From: Sphingomonas bisphenolicum
GTDB lineage: Bacteria > Pseudomonadota > Alphaproteobacteria > Sphingomonadales > Sphingomonadaceae
DNA: 64,000 bases
Direction of reading: 5' to 3'
NCBI RefSeq assembly: GCF_024349785.1
Contig: NZ_AP018818.1
Location: 791,001-855,000 of the forward strand
Positions 33,275 to 42,615 of this stretch are shown here, piece after piece (the stretch's first letter is position 1; each line of letters starts with the position of its first letter). The position numbers and the translations under genes were made by a program. The notes beneath the pieces were generated by a model. It searched no databases, was not told the DNA's origin, and was given only the letters and a program-made list of their open reading frames with translations.

Positions 33275-34519
33275 GTGGGGAATGAGGGCGAACTCAAGAC
33301 GGCGCTGAAGGAGCGCAAGGTCCAGTTCGAAATGTTCTTCACCCTGCCTGATTTCAGCGATATTTCGCTGCGTGATTATCAAGAGACGATGCAGCGTCCC
33401 TTCTTCAGCCTGTCGAAGCGCAAGCGGGTGAAGCCGATCGAATATGTCAGTCCCGACAAGTCGGTGACCGTCCATGTCTCGGCCAATCCGACCTACGGCA
33501 TGGCGACGATCTGGGACGCGGATATCATGATCTATCTGGCGTCGCATCTGAACGAGCTGCGCGAGCGGGGACTGAATGATCTGTCGCCCGTCATTCGCCT
33601 TCAGCCCGGCGACCTGCTCAAGCGCATCTGTTGGGGCACCAGCGGCCGGGCCTATGAGCGGTTGGTGAGTGCCCTCGACCGATTGCAGGCGACGACGATC
33701 AAGACCAATATCCGGGCCAGCGCCAAGAGCCGGGAAACGACCTTCTCCTGGATCGACAGCTATACCCACCTGGTTGACGAGCGGACGGAACGATCGCTGG
33801 GTATGGAAATCACCCTGTCCAAATGGTTCTTCGACGGGGTGATGGACAAGCGCAATGTGCTGGCCATATCACCGCTCTATTTCGAGATCACCAGTGGGCT
33901 GGGCAAGTGGCTCTATCGTGCGTCGCGCAAACATGCCGGCGGCAACGGCGCCGACGGCTTCGTCATCGGCTTCGAAACCTTGCACCAGAAGAGTGGCAGT
34001 GAGAGCAGCTATCCGGTGTTCAAGCGCAAGCTGCTCGACCTCGCTCGCGCGAACGAATTGCCGGACATAAGCCTGGAAGTCGTCAATCCCGATAGCACGA
34101 AGCCCAAGATGCGGATGGTGATGCGCCGACATATGACGGAACGGCTCCGTACGGGACGCAACGGTCCCCTCCCCTCCCCGCCTGCGCCCGATACGGGCGA
34201 CGGCGATGAGATGATCGATCCCCGCCAAGCCATGAGGCTGATCGCACAGGCGGCTGGCGAATTGCGCAGCCCCGGTGCGGACAAAAGCAAGGCGCGTCGC
34301 GCAGCGACTGCGAGCGGACGTGCCGGCGAGATATTGGACGCCGAGGTTCATGCGGCGATCCGCAGCGATTTCCCCGGCTGGGACTATGACGAGTTGATGC
34401 GGCGTTTCGATGCCTTTCTCGGCGCCAATCCGCATGAACTGCCACGCAATTATTCGAAGCGGTTCTACGGCTTCGTAAAGGAACATCATCGGCGCAACAA
34501 ATATAAGCTGCGTTCCTGA
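33275..34519 (+). CDS. repA: Plasmid replication initiator protein RepA (RPA family)
   Basis: 414 residues, replication initiator of the RPA (PF10134-like) family found on large alphaproteobacterial plasmids. Conserved stretches: FFTLPDFSDISLRDYQETMQRPFFSLSKRKR near the N-terminus, ANPTYGMATIWDADIMIYLASHL, the winged-helix region RLVSALDRLQATTIKTNIRA, and the C-terminal NYSKRFYGFVKEHHRRNKY. It binds iterons and starts replication. GTG 33275 is the proposed start; the next possible ATG (33332) would cut into the conserved part. Order parA-parB-repA matches the Mega-RPA class of sphingomonad megaplasmids. Confidence 0.9.
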   Translation: MGNEGELKTALKERKVQFEMFFTLPDFSDISLRDYQETMQRPFFSLSKRKRVKPIEYVSPDKSVTVHVSANPTYGMATIWDADIMIYLASHLNELRERGLNDLSPVIRLQPGDLLKRICWGTSGRAYERLVSALDRLQATTIKTNIRASAKSRETTFSWIDSYTHLVDERTERSLGMEITLSKWFFDGVMDKRNVLAISPLYFEITSGLGKWLYRASRKHAGGNGADGFVIGFETLHQKSGSESSYPVFKRKLLDLARANELPDISLEVVNPDSTKPKMRMVMRRHMTERLRTGRNGPLPSPPAPDTGDGDEMIDPRQAMRLIAQAAGELRSPGADKSKARRAATASGRAGEILDAEVHAAIRSDFPGWDYDELMRRFDAFLGANPHELPRNYSKRFYGFVKEHHRRNKYKLRS

Positions 34520-35163
34520 TTGTCGCCCGTCAACGTGTTTTCAGAATCATATATTCTTCTCATTTGATCCTCCAACGGTGTGGCGGCGCATTGGCCTGCC
34601 GGGGTCGACCTGGATCAATAATCCGAGGAAAAGCGTGCGTCCTGGCATAAGGCTAAACACCAGCCGGACAAAGGCGCGTTGATGCGATCATCGATCTGCC
34701 CGTGATTCTGAAAACACGATGGTCGATTGATACGCACGCGAGAAGGCCCCTTCCCTGTCCGAGCGTTTCCGATGGGATCGACATTTTACGAACTTGCCAG
34801 GCATGAATATGGGTCTGTCCTAAGTGACAGATGTTCATCATGCCCCGACATGGCGTTCCGACGTGTTTCTGGATATGGGTACCGTCGATCGAGCAGCAAC
34901 CTGCCGCCGCATCGATCCGTCGAGCGGGATCGAACGTTCCCGAAATTGGACTGCGAATCGAAACCGTCCCGGGGGTGGAGGCAGCCTGTATATTTGGTGA
35001 CGACCGCCCACGCCATCTAGAATTCGGCTCGGATGGAGAACAAAAACGGAAACTTCGAATGGTGGCCGTAGGAGCGGCTCTGGGCGCGATTCCGCTTCCG
35101 GCATATAATCCTATGCCTATGGCTGCAAATGGCGCTCAGCGGGCTTCTGGCGAGGTCGTTTTT
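34520..35163. other. Intergenic region after repA with inverted iteron pair, no credible gene
   Basis: Two copies of a 16-base core, CGTGTTTTCAGAATCA, lie in opposite orientation at 34532-34550 (plus) and 34702-34720 (minus), 150 bases apart. A third copy with one substitution is at 30580 upstream of parA. These are likely RepA binding sites. The rest (34730-35160) has small frames on both strands with poor codon use and no recognisable domain; I see no gene, possibly decayed DNA. It is lower in G+C than the flanks. Confidence 0.65.
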
Positions 35164-36198
35164 TCAGACGTCCGACCAAAGATCCACGGCTTGCGGATCG
35201 GCCAGCGGATCCGGCGATGCTGCAGGGTGGCGAATATGGGTCACCGGGATGGCATAATGGCGGTAGCTGCTCTGCCCCGTGCGCTCCACGAGCAGTCCGG
35301 CGTCGGTCGCGATGCTCAGCAATTTGATCGCCCCGGCCGAGGTCACGCCGAGTTGGCGGGTGACGAGCGTGCTGCTGACGACGGGCCGCGACATCGCAAG
35401 CATCAGCACCTCCTTCAGGCGACCGGGCCGACGGCGTGATGCGATATAGGTCGCAGCTCGCTCAGCATAGATACGCAGTCGCGCTTCCTGATCGAGATGG
35501 TTCCGGGCGCCCAGCGCAATGGCCTGGAGCCAAAGGCGGTCCAGTTGGGACTGCCCAGCGATTTTCCAGGCGGCGCCGCTGACTTGAAAGCCCAGCGCAA
35601 CGAGGCCGCCGAAGGATGCATCCCACCGGCCCGGACCGTTGCGATCACCGATCAGGAAACTGGCGACAACATCCCCTCGACCGATCGGCGCGCGTCGCCG
35701 CCATGCCAGCGCCAGATGGGCGCCATGGATCAGGGGAGGGGCGGGGGGCAAGGCGGCCGCTTCCGCCTGCCATTGCGCCACGCGCGGCCGAATGTCCGCG
35801 ATCGACAGGCCGGGCGTCGCCCATCGGCCGGCGCTAGCGGGCGCATCATCCACGCCCAGCCAATCGAGCAGGCCGATGCTGTCGGTGCGTAGCGTGTCGA
35901 GCGCCACCGGCGCGCCGACGGCCTGCCGCCAATGGGTAAGATCGAAGGGTGCGCCGCCGATGCTGCCACGGCCATCGACGGTGAATGCGTTTGCCTCAAC
36001 CGATGTGGAGTCGATCCACGCCAGGGCCTGGCGTTCGGCAATGAAGCATCGTATCTTCCAAGGGCGGCGTACCGGACTGAGCCGCCGTCTCTCCTCGATC
36101 CGCGCCAGCGCAGCCTGGGCGTCGGCATAAAGGGATAGAAGAGGGGTATCGCTCTCCATCCCATGTTGGAGATATCTGTCAGACGACGATTCATCCAT
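35164..36198 (-). CDS. RHE_PE00001-type plasmid protein with C-terminal HTH
   Basis: 344 residues. It resembles a plasmid-associated family (RHE_PE00001, DUF1612-like) usually found near rep genes of rhizobial and sphingomonad replicons. The middle has WRQAVGAPVALDTLRTDSIGLLDWLG. The C-terminus has a winged helix-turn-helix (RPVVSSTLVTRQLGVTSAGAIKLLSIATDAGLLVERTGQSSYRHYAIP), similar to the DNA-binding part of Fic-associated proteins. Role unknown: possibly a replicon-encoded regulator. ATG 36198 or ATG 36159 may be the start. An A+T-rich inverted repeat lies just upstream, consistent with autoregulation. Confidence 0.72.
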   Translation of the reverse strand: MDESSSDRYLQHGMESDTPLLSLYADAQAALARIEERRRLSPVRRPWKIRCFIAERQALAWIDSTSVEANAFTVDGRGSIGGAPFDLTHWRQAVGAPVALDTLRTDSIGLLDWLGVDDAPASAGRWATPGLSIADIRPRVAQWQAEAAALPPAPPLIHGAHLALAWRRRAPIGRGDVVASFLIGDRNGPGRWDASFGGLVALGFQVSGAAWKIAGQSQLDRLWLQAIALGARNHLDQEARLRIYAERAATYIASRRRPGRLKEVLMLAMSRPVVSSTLVTRQLGVTSAGAIKLLSIATDAGLLVERTGQSSYRHYAIPVTHIRHPAASPDPLADPQAVDLWSDV

Positions 36199-36213
36199 AA
36201 ATATCGATATCCA

Positions 36214-36254
36214 TAATATATTGATGTAAATCAGTTATATAGCCCAATATATTA
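36214..36254. promoter_or_regulatory. A+T-rich inverted repeat between divergent genes, candidate operator
   Basis: TAATATATTG (36214-36223) and CAATATATTA (36245-36254) are exact reverse complements 21 bases apart. They lie 16-56 bases upstream of the HTH plasmid protein gene (minus) and about 110 bases before the sensor kinase gene (plus). The stretch stands out by base composition in a G+C-rich window. It probably includes the promoter and binding site of the HTH protein. Confidence 0.45.
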
Positions 36255-36364
36255 AACGATAATGGCGTTTAGGCTAGTCCAGTCCTACATTCGATCGGGG
36301 CGATCGCCAATCCTCCATCTTTCGAACAGATTGGCGCAGGCGCCCGACCCGCCTATGCCGGGGC

Positions 36365-39300
36365 ATGTCCATCGCCATCCTTTTGGCCATTCTCTATGCC
36401 GCGCTGCTGTTCGGCGGCGCTGCATTGGCCCACCGCTATCGCGCCCGGTTGAGCGGATCGCGCTGGCGTATCCATGCCTATGGGCTGGCGCTGGCCGTCT
36501 ATTGCACCAGCTGGACCTATTTCGGTGCGGTCGGGAGTGCGGCGACGGGCGGGTGGGACTATCTGCCCATCTATCTCGGACCGGCGCTGGTGATGGCGCT
36601 GGGCGGGCGTTTCCTGCGCCGGCTGCATGTCGAGGTGCATCGTGACGGCGCAACTTCGATCTCCGACTTCATCGGGTCTCGCTTCGGCAAGAGCCGCGCG
36701 ATCGCGGCGCTGGTCACGATCATCCTGCTGTTCGGCACCATTCCCTATGTCGCGCTGCAATTGCGGTCGGTCGCCTTCAGCTTTGCGCTGGTGTCGCATA
36801 CGCCCGAGAGCACGGCGCCACTGATCGGCGCGTCGGCCGGGCTGGCGCTGTTCGCGATCCTGTTCGGCGCGCGCCGCTATCAGGTGGCGGGGCAGAATGA
36901 GGCGATCCTGTTCGCGGTGGCGACGGAGTCGGTGTTGAAACTCGTGGCGCTGTTGCTGGTGGCAGGTCTGGCCGGATGGCTGCTGTGGAGGATTCCGACA
37001 GCGCAAGTGGGAACGGGGATCGCCGTCTTTCGCAGCGGCTTTTCGCCGGGGCGGCTGGATGGCGATTTCATCGTCACGACGCTGCTGTCGATGCTCACGA
37101 TCATCTGCATGCCGCGGCACTTCTTCGTCAGCATCATGGAGGCGCGGGGAGTCGACGACATATTGCGCGCGCGCTGGGGGTTCATCGCCTATCTGCTGGT
37201 GACGGTGCTGGCGGTGTTGCCGATCGCTGCCGCGGGCCTGGCCCTGTTAGGCGAAGGAAGCGCGCCGGATCTGTTCGTCCTCAGCCTGCCGCAGCATTTC
37301 GATTTTCCGGGGCTTGCGCTGCTGGTCTTCTTCGGTGGCCTCTCGGCGGCGATGGCGATGGTGGTGACGGAAGTCGTCGCGATCTCCAGCATGATCTCCA
37401 ATGACCTGTTCGCGCCGATCCTGCTGCGTCGCGCCACGGGCCGTGCGCATATGGGCGAACGACTGCTGTGGATAAGGCGCAGCGCGATTGTCGCGCTGGT
37501 CGTCGCCGCCACCCTCTACGCCATGGCGACGCCGTCGACGACCCGGCTCGCTTCGGTCGGGCTGATCGCTTTCGTCGCGATCGCGCAATGCGCGCCCGCG
37601 CTGATCTTCGCCGTCTATCGGCCCCACAATGACGCGATGGCGGGCGGGGCCGGGTTGGCGACCGGCTTTGCGATCTGGATGGGAACATTGTTCCTGCCGG
37701 CCGTAGATCTGCTGCCCAACTGGCTCGACCGCTGGAACGGCGTGAACGCAGTCACGCTTGGCACGGTCATCAGCCTGGGTGGCAATCTCCTGGCCTATAT
37801 GTTCGTGTCCGCGCGCGGGGTGAGCGCCGCCGCCTTGGTCCGGCAGCGGGGTATCGCACCGATCGGGACGATGGCGGCGCTGGGCGACCTCGTGACGCGC
37901 TTCGTCGGGAGCGAAGCGGTCGCCGACGCCTTTGGCGGCCAGCATCTGGAAGAACGGCCGATCGATCGCAGCAGCGCGCGCGCGGCCGAACGGTTGATCG
38001 GCAGCGTAGTGGGGGCGTCCTCCGCCCGCGCGATCATGGCATCGGCCATTTCAGGACAGGGCATGGGCTTTGCCGACGTGGCGCAGATGCTGGATGCGTC
38101 AGGCCAGTCGCTGCATTTCTCGCAGGGTCTGCTTGCCGCGACGTTGGAAAATATCGATGTCGGCGTCAGCGTGATAGACCGCGATCTCCGGCTGGTGGCG
38201 TGGAACAGCCGCTATCTCGACCTATTTCGTTACGAACATGGAATGATAAGAGTGGGGGTGCCGGTCGCAGAGCTGATCCGCTTCAATGCAGAACGGGGCG
38301 ATTGCGGTCCCGGCGAGGTGGAAGATCATGTCACCCGGCGCCTCGGTCACATGCGCAGCCGCAAGCCGCATAGTTTCGAGCGGCACCGCACCGATGGTCG
38401 CGTCATCAAGACGGTCGGCGGGGCGATGCCCGATGGTGGCTATGTCATGAGCTTCACCGACATCACGATCGAGGCGCAGGCCCGGGCCGCGACCGAGACG
38501 GCGCGGCGCGATCTGGAACGGGCGGTAGCGCGGCGGACGGCGCAACTGTCCGACGTCAATGCGCAGCTGGCGGCGGCGATGGCGGACAAGACGCGATTCC
38601 TGGCGGCGGCGAGCCATGACCTGTTGCAGCCGCTCCATGCCGCGATGCTCTTTTCCGCCGCGTTGCGCCGACGGCTGGACGAGCCGGAACAGGCGATGCT
38701 GGCGCGGCTCGACCGATCGATCGAGGCCGCCAACGACCTGTTGCGCGCGCTGCTCGACATATCGAAGCTGGACGCGGGCGGGATCACGCCGCAACCGACT
38801 CGTTTCGCCGCGCGGACGATACTGGTCGATGTGGTCGAAAGCCTGCGGCCATTGGCGGCAGAGAAGGGGCTGTCGCTGCGTGTGGGGGCAGGGGATGGCT
38901 GGGTGGAGACGGACCGGTCGCTGCTGCGGTCGATCGTCCAGAATTTCGTAAGCAACGCGATCCGCTATACCGAACGAGGCGGCATCGTCGTCGCGGCGCG
39001 GCGGCGCGGCGGGCATATGCGGATCGAGGTGCGCGACAGCGGCATCGGCATCGCGCCCGACAAGCTGGACATCATCTTCCGCGAATTCGAGCGGCTGGGG
39101 CGTGGGAGCGAGAATGGCATCGGCCTGGGGCTGGCGATCGTGGAGCGCTCCGCCGCGCTGATCGGCGCGAAGGTGGGCGTGTGGTCGCAGGAGGGCAGGG
39201 GGAGCTGTTTTGCGATCGGCCTGCCGCGGATCGAGGCAGTAGACGCGAGGCCATTGCCGCCCGAGGGAGCGGTGACGCGGGAAACGAAGTGCCTGCGGCT

Positions 39301-39658
39301 GCTGGTAGTGGATGACGACAGCGCCAATCGCGCGGCTATGCGCGCTGCCCTGGAGGCCATGGGCCACACATGCATGACGGCATCGGGATATGGCGAGGCG
39401 CTGGCCGTGACCGGGACGCTTGACGGCGCGCTGGTGGATTTTGCGTTGGGCGACGAGCGTGACGGGATCGCGCTGATCGAGGCGCTGCGCGGACAGCGCC
39501 GGCATCTGCAGGTAGCGCTGGTGACGGCGGAGCAGGGCGTACATATGCTGGAGCGGGCGCGGGAGCGGGGCATTGCGATATTGGCCAAGCCGCTGGGCGG
39601 GGCGGTGCTGGACCAGTGGATCGCCGGTCTGGGACAGGACGGACCAGGTTCAGTATGA
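36365..39658 (+). CDS. crbS: CrbS-type hybrid histidine kinase with SLC5 transporter domain
   Basis: 1097 residues. Residues 1-500 are a sodium:solute symporter (SLC5) fold with about 13 helices (for example VYCTSWTYFGAVGSAATGGWDYLPIY). A PAS-like domain lies near 590-710 (LENIDVGVSVIDRDLRLVAWNSRYL), then a coiled coil. The H-box phosphorylatable H751 is in LAAASHDLLQPLHAAML, the ATPase N-box N864 in NFVSNAIRYT and GLGLAI follows. A C-terminal receiver domain has D1025 in ALVDFALGD. This is the CrbS architecture, which with CrbR controls acetyl-CoA synthetase (acetate switch). The adjacent response regulator and acs support that role. It may sense a transported carboxylate or ion flux. Confidence 0.92.
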   Translation: MSIAILLAILYAALLFGGAALAHRYRARLSGSRWRIHAYGLALAVYCTSWTYFGAVGSAATGGWDYLPIYLGPALVMALGGRFLRRLHVEVHRDGATSISDFIGSRFGKSRAIAALVTIILLFGTIPYVALQLRSVAFSFALVSHTPESTAPLIGASAGLALFAILFGARRYQVAGQNEAILFAVATESVLKLVALLLVAGLAGWLLWRIPTAQVGTGIAVFRSGFSPGRLDGDFIVTTLLSMLTIICMPRHFFVSIMEARGVDDILRARWGFIAYLLVTVLAVLPIAAAGLALLGEGSAPDLFVLSLPQHFDFPGLALLVFFGGLSAAMAMVVTEVVAISSMISNDLFAPILLRRATGRAHMGERLLWIRRSAIVALVVAATLYAMATPSTTRLASVGLIAFVAIAQCAPALIFAVYRPHNDAMAGGAGLATGFAIWMGTLFLPAVDLLPNWLDRWNGVNAVTLGTVISLGGNLLAYMFVSARGVSAAALVRQRGIAPIGTMAALGDLVTRFVGSEAVADAFGGQHLEERPIDRSSARAAERLIGSVVGASSARAIMASAISGQGMGFADVAQMLDASGQSLHFSQGLLAATLENIDVGVSVIDRDLRLVAWNSRYLDLFRYEHGMIRVGVPVAELIRFNAERGDCGPGEVEDHVTRRLGHMRSRKPHSFERHRTDGRVIKTVGGAMPDGGYVMSFTDITIEAQARAATETARRDLERAVARRTAQLSDVNAQLAAAMADKTRFLAAASHDLLQPLHAAMLFSAALRRRLDEPEQAMLARLDRSIEAANDLLRALLDISKLDAGGITPQPTRFAARTILVDVVESLRPLAAEKGLSLRVGAGDGWVETDRSLLRSIVQNFVSNAIRYTERGGIVVAARRRGGHMRIEVRDSGIGIAPDKLDIIFREFERLGRGSENGIGLGLAIVERSAALIGAKVGVWSQEGRGSCFAIGLPRIEAVDARPLPPEGAVTRETKCLRLLVVDDDSANRAAMRAALEAMGHTCMTASGYGEALAVTGTLDGALVDFALGDERDGIALIEALRGQRRHLQVALVTAEQGVHMLERARERGIAILAKPLGGAVLDQWIAGLGQDGPGSV

Positions 39659-39761
39659 ACGGTCCTGTCAAAGACCGCGCCGAGCGACTTGGTGCGCGAC
39701 ATAGACGGCAACGCCTGTCTTTGACGCCATAAAGAAGAAGGGGTGAACGGGAATGGAGGCG

Positions 39762-40433
39762 CTACCGGCCCGCACCCAGACCCAGCGCGCGCGCGGCCAG
39801 CGCTGCCTGGGTGCGGTTTTGCACGCCCAGTTTGGCGAGGATCGTGGTCATGTGCGACTTGATCGTGGATTCCGCGACGCCCAGATCAAAGGCGATCTGC
39901 TTGTTGAGACGACCATCGAGCACGCCCAGCAGGACGCGCAACTGGGTGGGGGTAAGCGCGGCGACCTTGTCGGCCATGGCGTCCGTTTCGCCGGCGGGCA
40001 GGGACGGCGGGCTTTGGCCGCCGAGCGCCGCGGCGATCGCTTCCTCCATGACCGATAGCGGCTGGTCCTTGCCGATGAAGCCGACCGCGCCATAGCGGCG
40101 GGCTTCGGGCGAGGCGATCTGCGCCTCCGCGCTGGAGATGACGAGAATGGGGACGGAGGGGCGTTCGGCATGGAGCAGGGCGACGCCCGAAAATCCGGCC
40201 GATCCAGGCATTTTGAGGTCGAGCAGGACGAGCAGCAGGTCGCTGGTCGCGCTTGACACCTCGACGGCGCGGTCCAGCGTCGCGGCTTCGATGATGCGGG
40301 CCTGGGGCGCGACCGCTTCCACCGCCATGACCAGGGCCTGACGAAAGAGCGGATGATCGTCCGCCACCAATATCGCGCCGTTTGTCGTCAGCGTCGGGTT
40401 CCTCTCCGAGCGGCCATCTGGCCGATCTGCCAC
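39762..40433 (-). CDS. crbR: LuxR/NarL-family response regulator (CrbR-type)
   Basis: 223 residues. An N-terminal receiver has ILVADDHPLFRQAL (acidic pair), the phospho-acceptor D in LLVLLDLKMPGSAGF, and VISSAEAQI (switch Ser). The C-terminal LuxR HTH is LTPTQLRVLLGVLDGRLNKQIAFDLGVAESTIKSHMTTILAKLGVQNRTQA. It is probably phosphorylated by the convergent sensor kinase (104 bases between stops) and activates acs, whose gene is transcribed in the same direction 44 bases upstream. Such CrbR/ErdR regulators bind the acs promoter. ATG 40433 is the ORF start; an internal start near the receiver domain is possible. Confidence 0.87.
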   Translation of the reverse strand: MADRPDGRSERNPTLTTNGAILVADDHPLFRQALVMAVEAVAPQARIIEAATLDRAVEVSSATSDLLLVLLDLKMPGSAGFSGVALLHAERPSVPILVISSAEAQIASPEARRYGAVGFIGKDQPLSVMEEAIAAALGGQSPPSLPAGETDAMADKVAALTPTQLRVLLGVLDGRLNKQIAFDLGVAESTIKSHMTTILAKLGVQNRTQAALAARALGLGAGR

Positions 40434-40447
40434 CGCCCGGAATAGGG

Positions 40448-40469
40448 ACTTGCCCCGAGCGGGGCAAGT
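40448..40469. terminator. Hairpin between acs and the response regulator gene
   Basis: ACTTGCCCC-GAGC-GGGGCAAGT: a perfect 9-base stem with a 4-base loop in the 44-base gap between the acs stop and the crbR-like start, both on the minus strand. It lacks a T run on the minus strand but is followed by TCTTTC on the plus strand. It may reduce readthrough from acs into the regulator gene, or mark an mRNA processing point. Confidence 0.55.
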
Positions 40470-40477
40470 TCTTTCGA

Positions 40478-42421
40478 TCAGGCGTTGGCGAGTTGGCTGT
40501 CGGCGATCAGCTTGTCGACCACTGACGGATCGGCCAGAGTCGATATATCGCCCAATGCGCCGGTTTCCCCTTCCGCGATCTTGCGCAGGATGCGGCGCAT
40601 GATCTTGCCCGATCGGGTCTTGGGCAGCCCTGGGGCGAACTGGATGATGTCGGGCGTGGCGATCGGTCCGATTTCGTTGCGGACCCAGGCGACCAGCAGC
40701 TTGCGCAATTCGTCCGACGGCTCCTCGTTCGCGTTGAGCGTCACATAGGCATAGATGCCCTGGCCCTTGATCAGGTGCGGCATCCCCACGACGGCGGCTT
40801 CGGCGACCTTGGCATGGGCGACCAGCGCGCTTTCGACCTCCGCCGTGCCCATACGGTGCCCCGACACGTTGATGACGTCATCCACCCGCCCGGTGATCCA
40901 ATAATAGCCGTCCGCGTCGCGACGGGCGCCGTCGCCGGTGAAATAGCGGCCCGGATAGGTGGTGAAATAGGTCTGGAAGAAACGCGCATGGTCGCCATAG
41001 ACGGTGCGCATCTGGCCCGGCCAGCTTTTGGCGATGCAGAGATTGCCTTCCGTCGCGCCCGCCAGCTCCTTGCCTTCGGCATCGACCAGCAGGGGGTGGA
41101 CGCCGAACAGCGGCGTCGTGGCGGAGCCGGGCTTCAGGTCGGTCGCGCCGGGCAGGGGGGCGATCAATATGCCGCCGGTTTCCGTCTGCCACCAGGTGTC
41201 GACGATCGGGCAGCGGCCTTCGCCGACGACGCGATGATACCATTCCCAGGCTTCGGGATTGATCGGTTCGCCGACGCTGCCCAGGATGCGGAGGGACGCG
41301 CGGCCGGCCGCCTGCACATAGGCGTCGCCTTCGCGCATCAGCGCGCGGAGCGCAGTGGGGGCGGTGTAGAATATCGACACGTTCCACTTGTCGCATACCT
41401 GCCAGAAGCGGCTATGGTCCGGATAGTTGGGGACGCCTTCGAACATCAGGGTGGTCGCGCCATTGGCGAGCGGACCGTAGACGACATAGCTGTGGCCGGT
41501 GACCCAGCCGATGTCGGCGGTGCACCAATAGACCTCGCCGGGGCGATAGTCGAACACATGTTCATGCGTCATCGACGCCCAGAGCAGATAGCCGCCGGTC
41601 GTGTGCAACACCCCCTTGGGCGTGCCGGTGGAGCCGGAGGTGTAGAGGATGAAGAGCGGGTCTTCGGCGCCCATGGCTTCGGGCGCATGGTCGGTGGCGG
41701 CGGCGTCGCGGGCGGGGCCGTAGAAGAGATCGCGGCCTTCCACCATATTGACGTCGGCGCCGGTGCGCTGGACGACGATGACCTTTTCGACCGAACTGCA
41801 ATGGGCGAGCGCAGCATCGACATTGGCCTTGAGCGCCACCCGCTTGCCGCCGCGCAGCCCTTCGTCGGCGGTGACGACCAGGCGGGAGTCGCAGTCGCGA
41901 ATGCGGCTGGCGAGGCTGTCGGGGGAGAAGCCGGCGAAGACGATCGAATGAACCGCGCCGATGCGGGTGCAGGCCAGCATGGCGAAGGCGGCTTCGGGGA
42001 TCATCGGCAGATAGAGGGTGACCCGGTCGCCGCGCCGGACGCCATGGCTTTTGAGCACATGGGCGAAGCGGCAGACTTCCTCATGCATCTGGGCGTAGGT
42101 GATGACGCGGCTGTCGGCGGGATCATCCCCTTCCCAGATGATCGCGGGCTGATCGCCGCGTGTCTCCAGATGGCGGTCGATGCAGTTGGCGCTGACGTTG
42201 AGCTGGCCGTCGGCGAACCAGCTAATGCCGAAATCGGATTCATTGAAGCTGCTCTCGTCGACTTTGGTGAAGGGCGTTATCCAGTCGAGCCGCTGTGCCT
42301 GTTGCCGCCAGAATGTGTCGGGATCGGACGCGGCCAGCGCATGCATGGCGGCGGCAGTCGATGCGGTGATGCGGGCGTCGGCAGCCAGGGCGGCAGGGAC
42401 GGGGTATAGCGTTTCGCTCAT
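40478..42421 (-). CDS. acs: Acetyl-CoA synthetase (AMP-forming)
   Basis: 647 residues, typical Acs length. AMP-binding signature [19 protein letters not shown], the acetate pocket region and [16 protein letters not shown] are present. The A10 motif [15 protein letters not shown] holds the catalytic lysine that is acetylated in regulated Acs enzymes. It activates acetate to acetyl-CoA with ATP and CoA. It is next to the CrbR-type regulator (downstream) and divergent from the porin-transporter pair, so the cluster covers uptake, activation and control of acetate or short carboxylates. ATG 42421 is the start; 195 bases separate it from the porin gene. Confidence 0.96.
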   Translation of the reverse strand: MSETLYPVPAALAADARITASTAAAMHALAASDPDTFWRQQAQRLDWITPFTKVDESSFNESDFGISWFADGQLNVSANCIDRHLETRGDQPAIIWEGDDPADSRVITYAQMHEEVCRFAHVLKSHGVRRGDRVTLYLPMIPEAAFAMLACTRIGAVHSIVFAGFSPDSLASRIRDCDSRLVVTADEGLRGGKRVALKANVDAALAHCSSVEKVIVVQRTGADVNMVEGRDLFYGPARDAAATDHAPEAMGAEDPLFILYTSGSTGTPKGVLHTTGGYLLWASMTHEHVFDYRPGEVYWCTADIGWVTGHSYVVYGPLANGATTLMFEGVPNYPDHSRFWQVCDKWNVSIFYTAPTALRALMREGDAYVQAAGRASLRILGSVGEPINPEAWEWYHRVVGEGRCPIVDTWWQTETGGILIAPLPGATDLKPGSATTPLFGVHPLLVDAEGKELAGATEGNLCIAKSWPGQMRTVYGDHARFFQTYFTTYPGRYFTGDGARRDADGYYWITGRVDDVINVSGHRMGTAEVESALVAHAKVAEAAVVGMPHLIKGQGIYAYVTLNANEEPSDELRKLLVAWVRNEIGPIATPDIIQFAPGLPKTRSGKIMRRILRKIAEGETGALGDISTLADPSVVDKLIADSQLANA

Positions 42422-42482
42422 ATGGTGAGAACCTCTCCAAGCTCTTTCGACCTAGCCTAACGCATGAGGGCGGGGGCGGCAT

Positions 42483-42500
42483 CCTCGACTAAAGTCGAGG
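42483..42500. repeat. Short perfect palindrome in the acs-porin divergent promoter region
   Basis: CCTCGACT-AA-AGTCGAGG, 8-base arms with a 2-base centre, in the 195-base region between divergent acs and porin genes. A binding site for the CrbR-type regulator or the acs promoter is expected in this region, but similar CCTCGACT/AGTCGAGG palindromes are a common sphingomonad repeat, so regulatory meaning is uncertain. Confidence 0.4.
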
Positions 42501-42615
42501 GCCTTTGGCACCATGGTCCGCCTTCTCTCCGACCCGGTGCCTTCCGCATGATGGGGACATGGGCCGGACCGCCACCAACCCCGCACAGACGGGTCGATCC
42601 GGCAGGAGAGGATAT

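Noticed and set aside
30542..34720. A classical RepABC system
   Set aside because: ParA and ParB are present but the third gene is an RPA-type initiator, not a RepC, and it lies downstream with iterons rather than an inc antisense RNA region that I could see.
34831..35439. A 202-residue plus-strand frame after repA, overlapping the HTH protein gene, and small minus-strand frames nearby
   Set aside because: No domain, runs antisense into a clear gene, low-complexity residue use; treated as non-coding.
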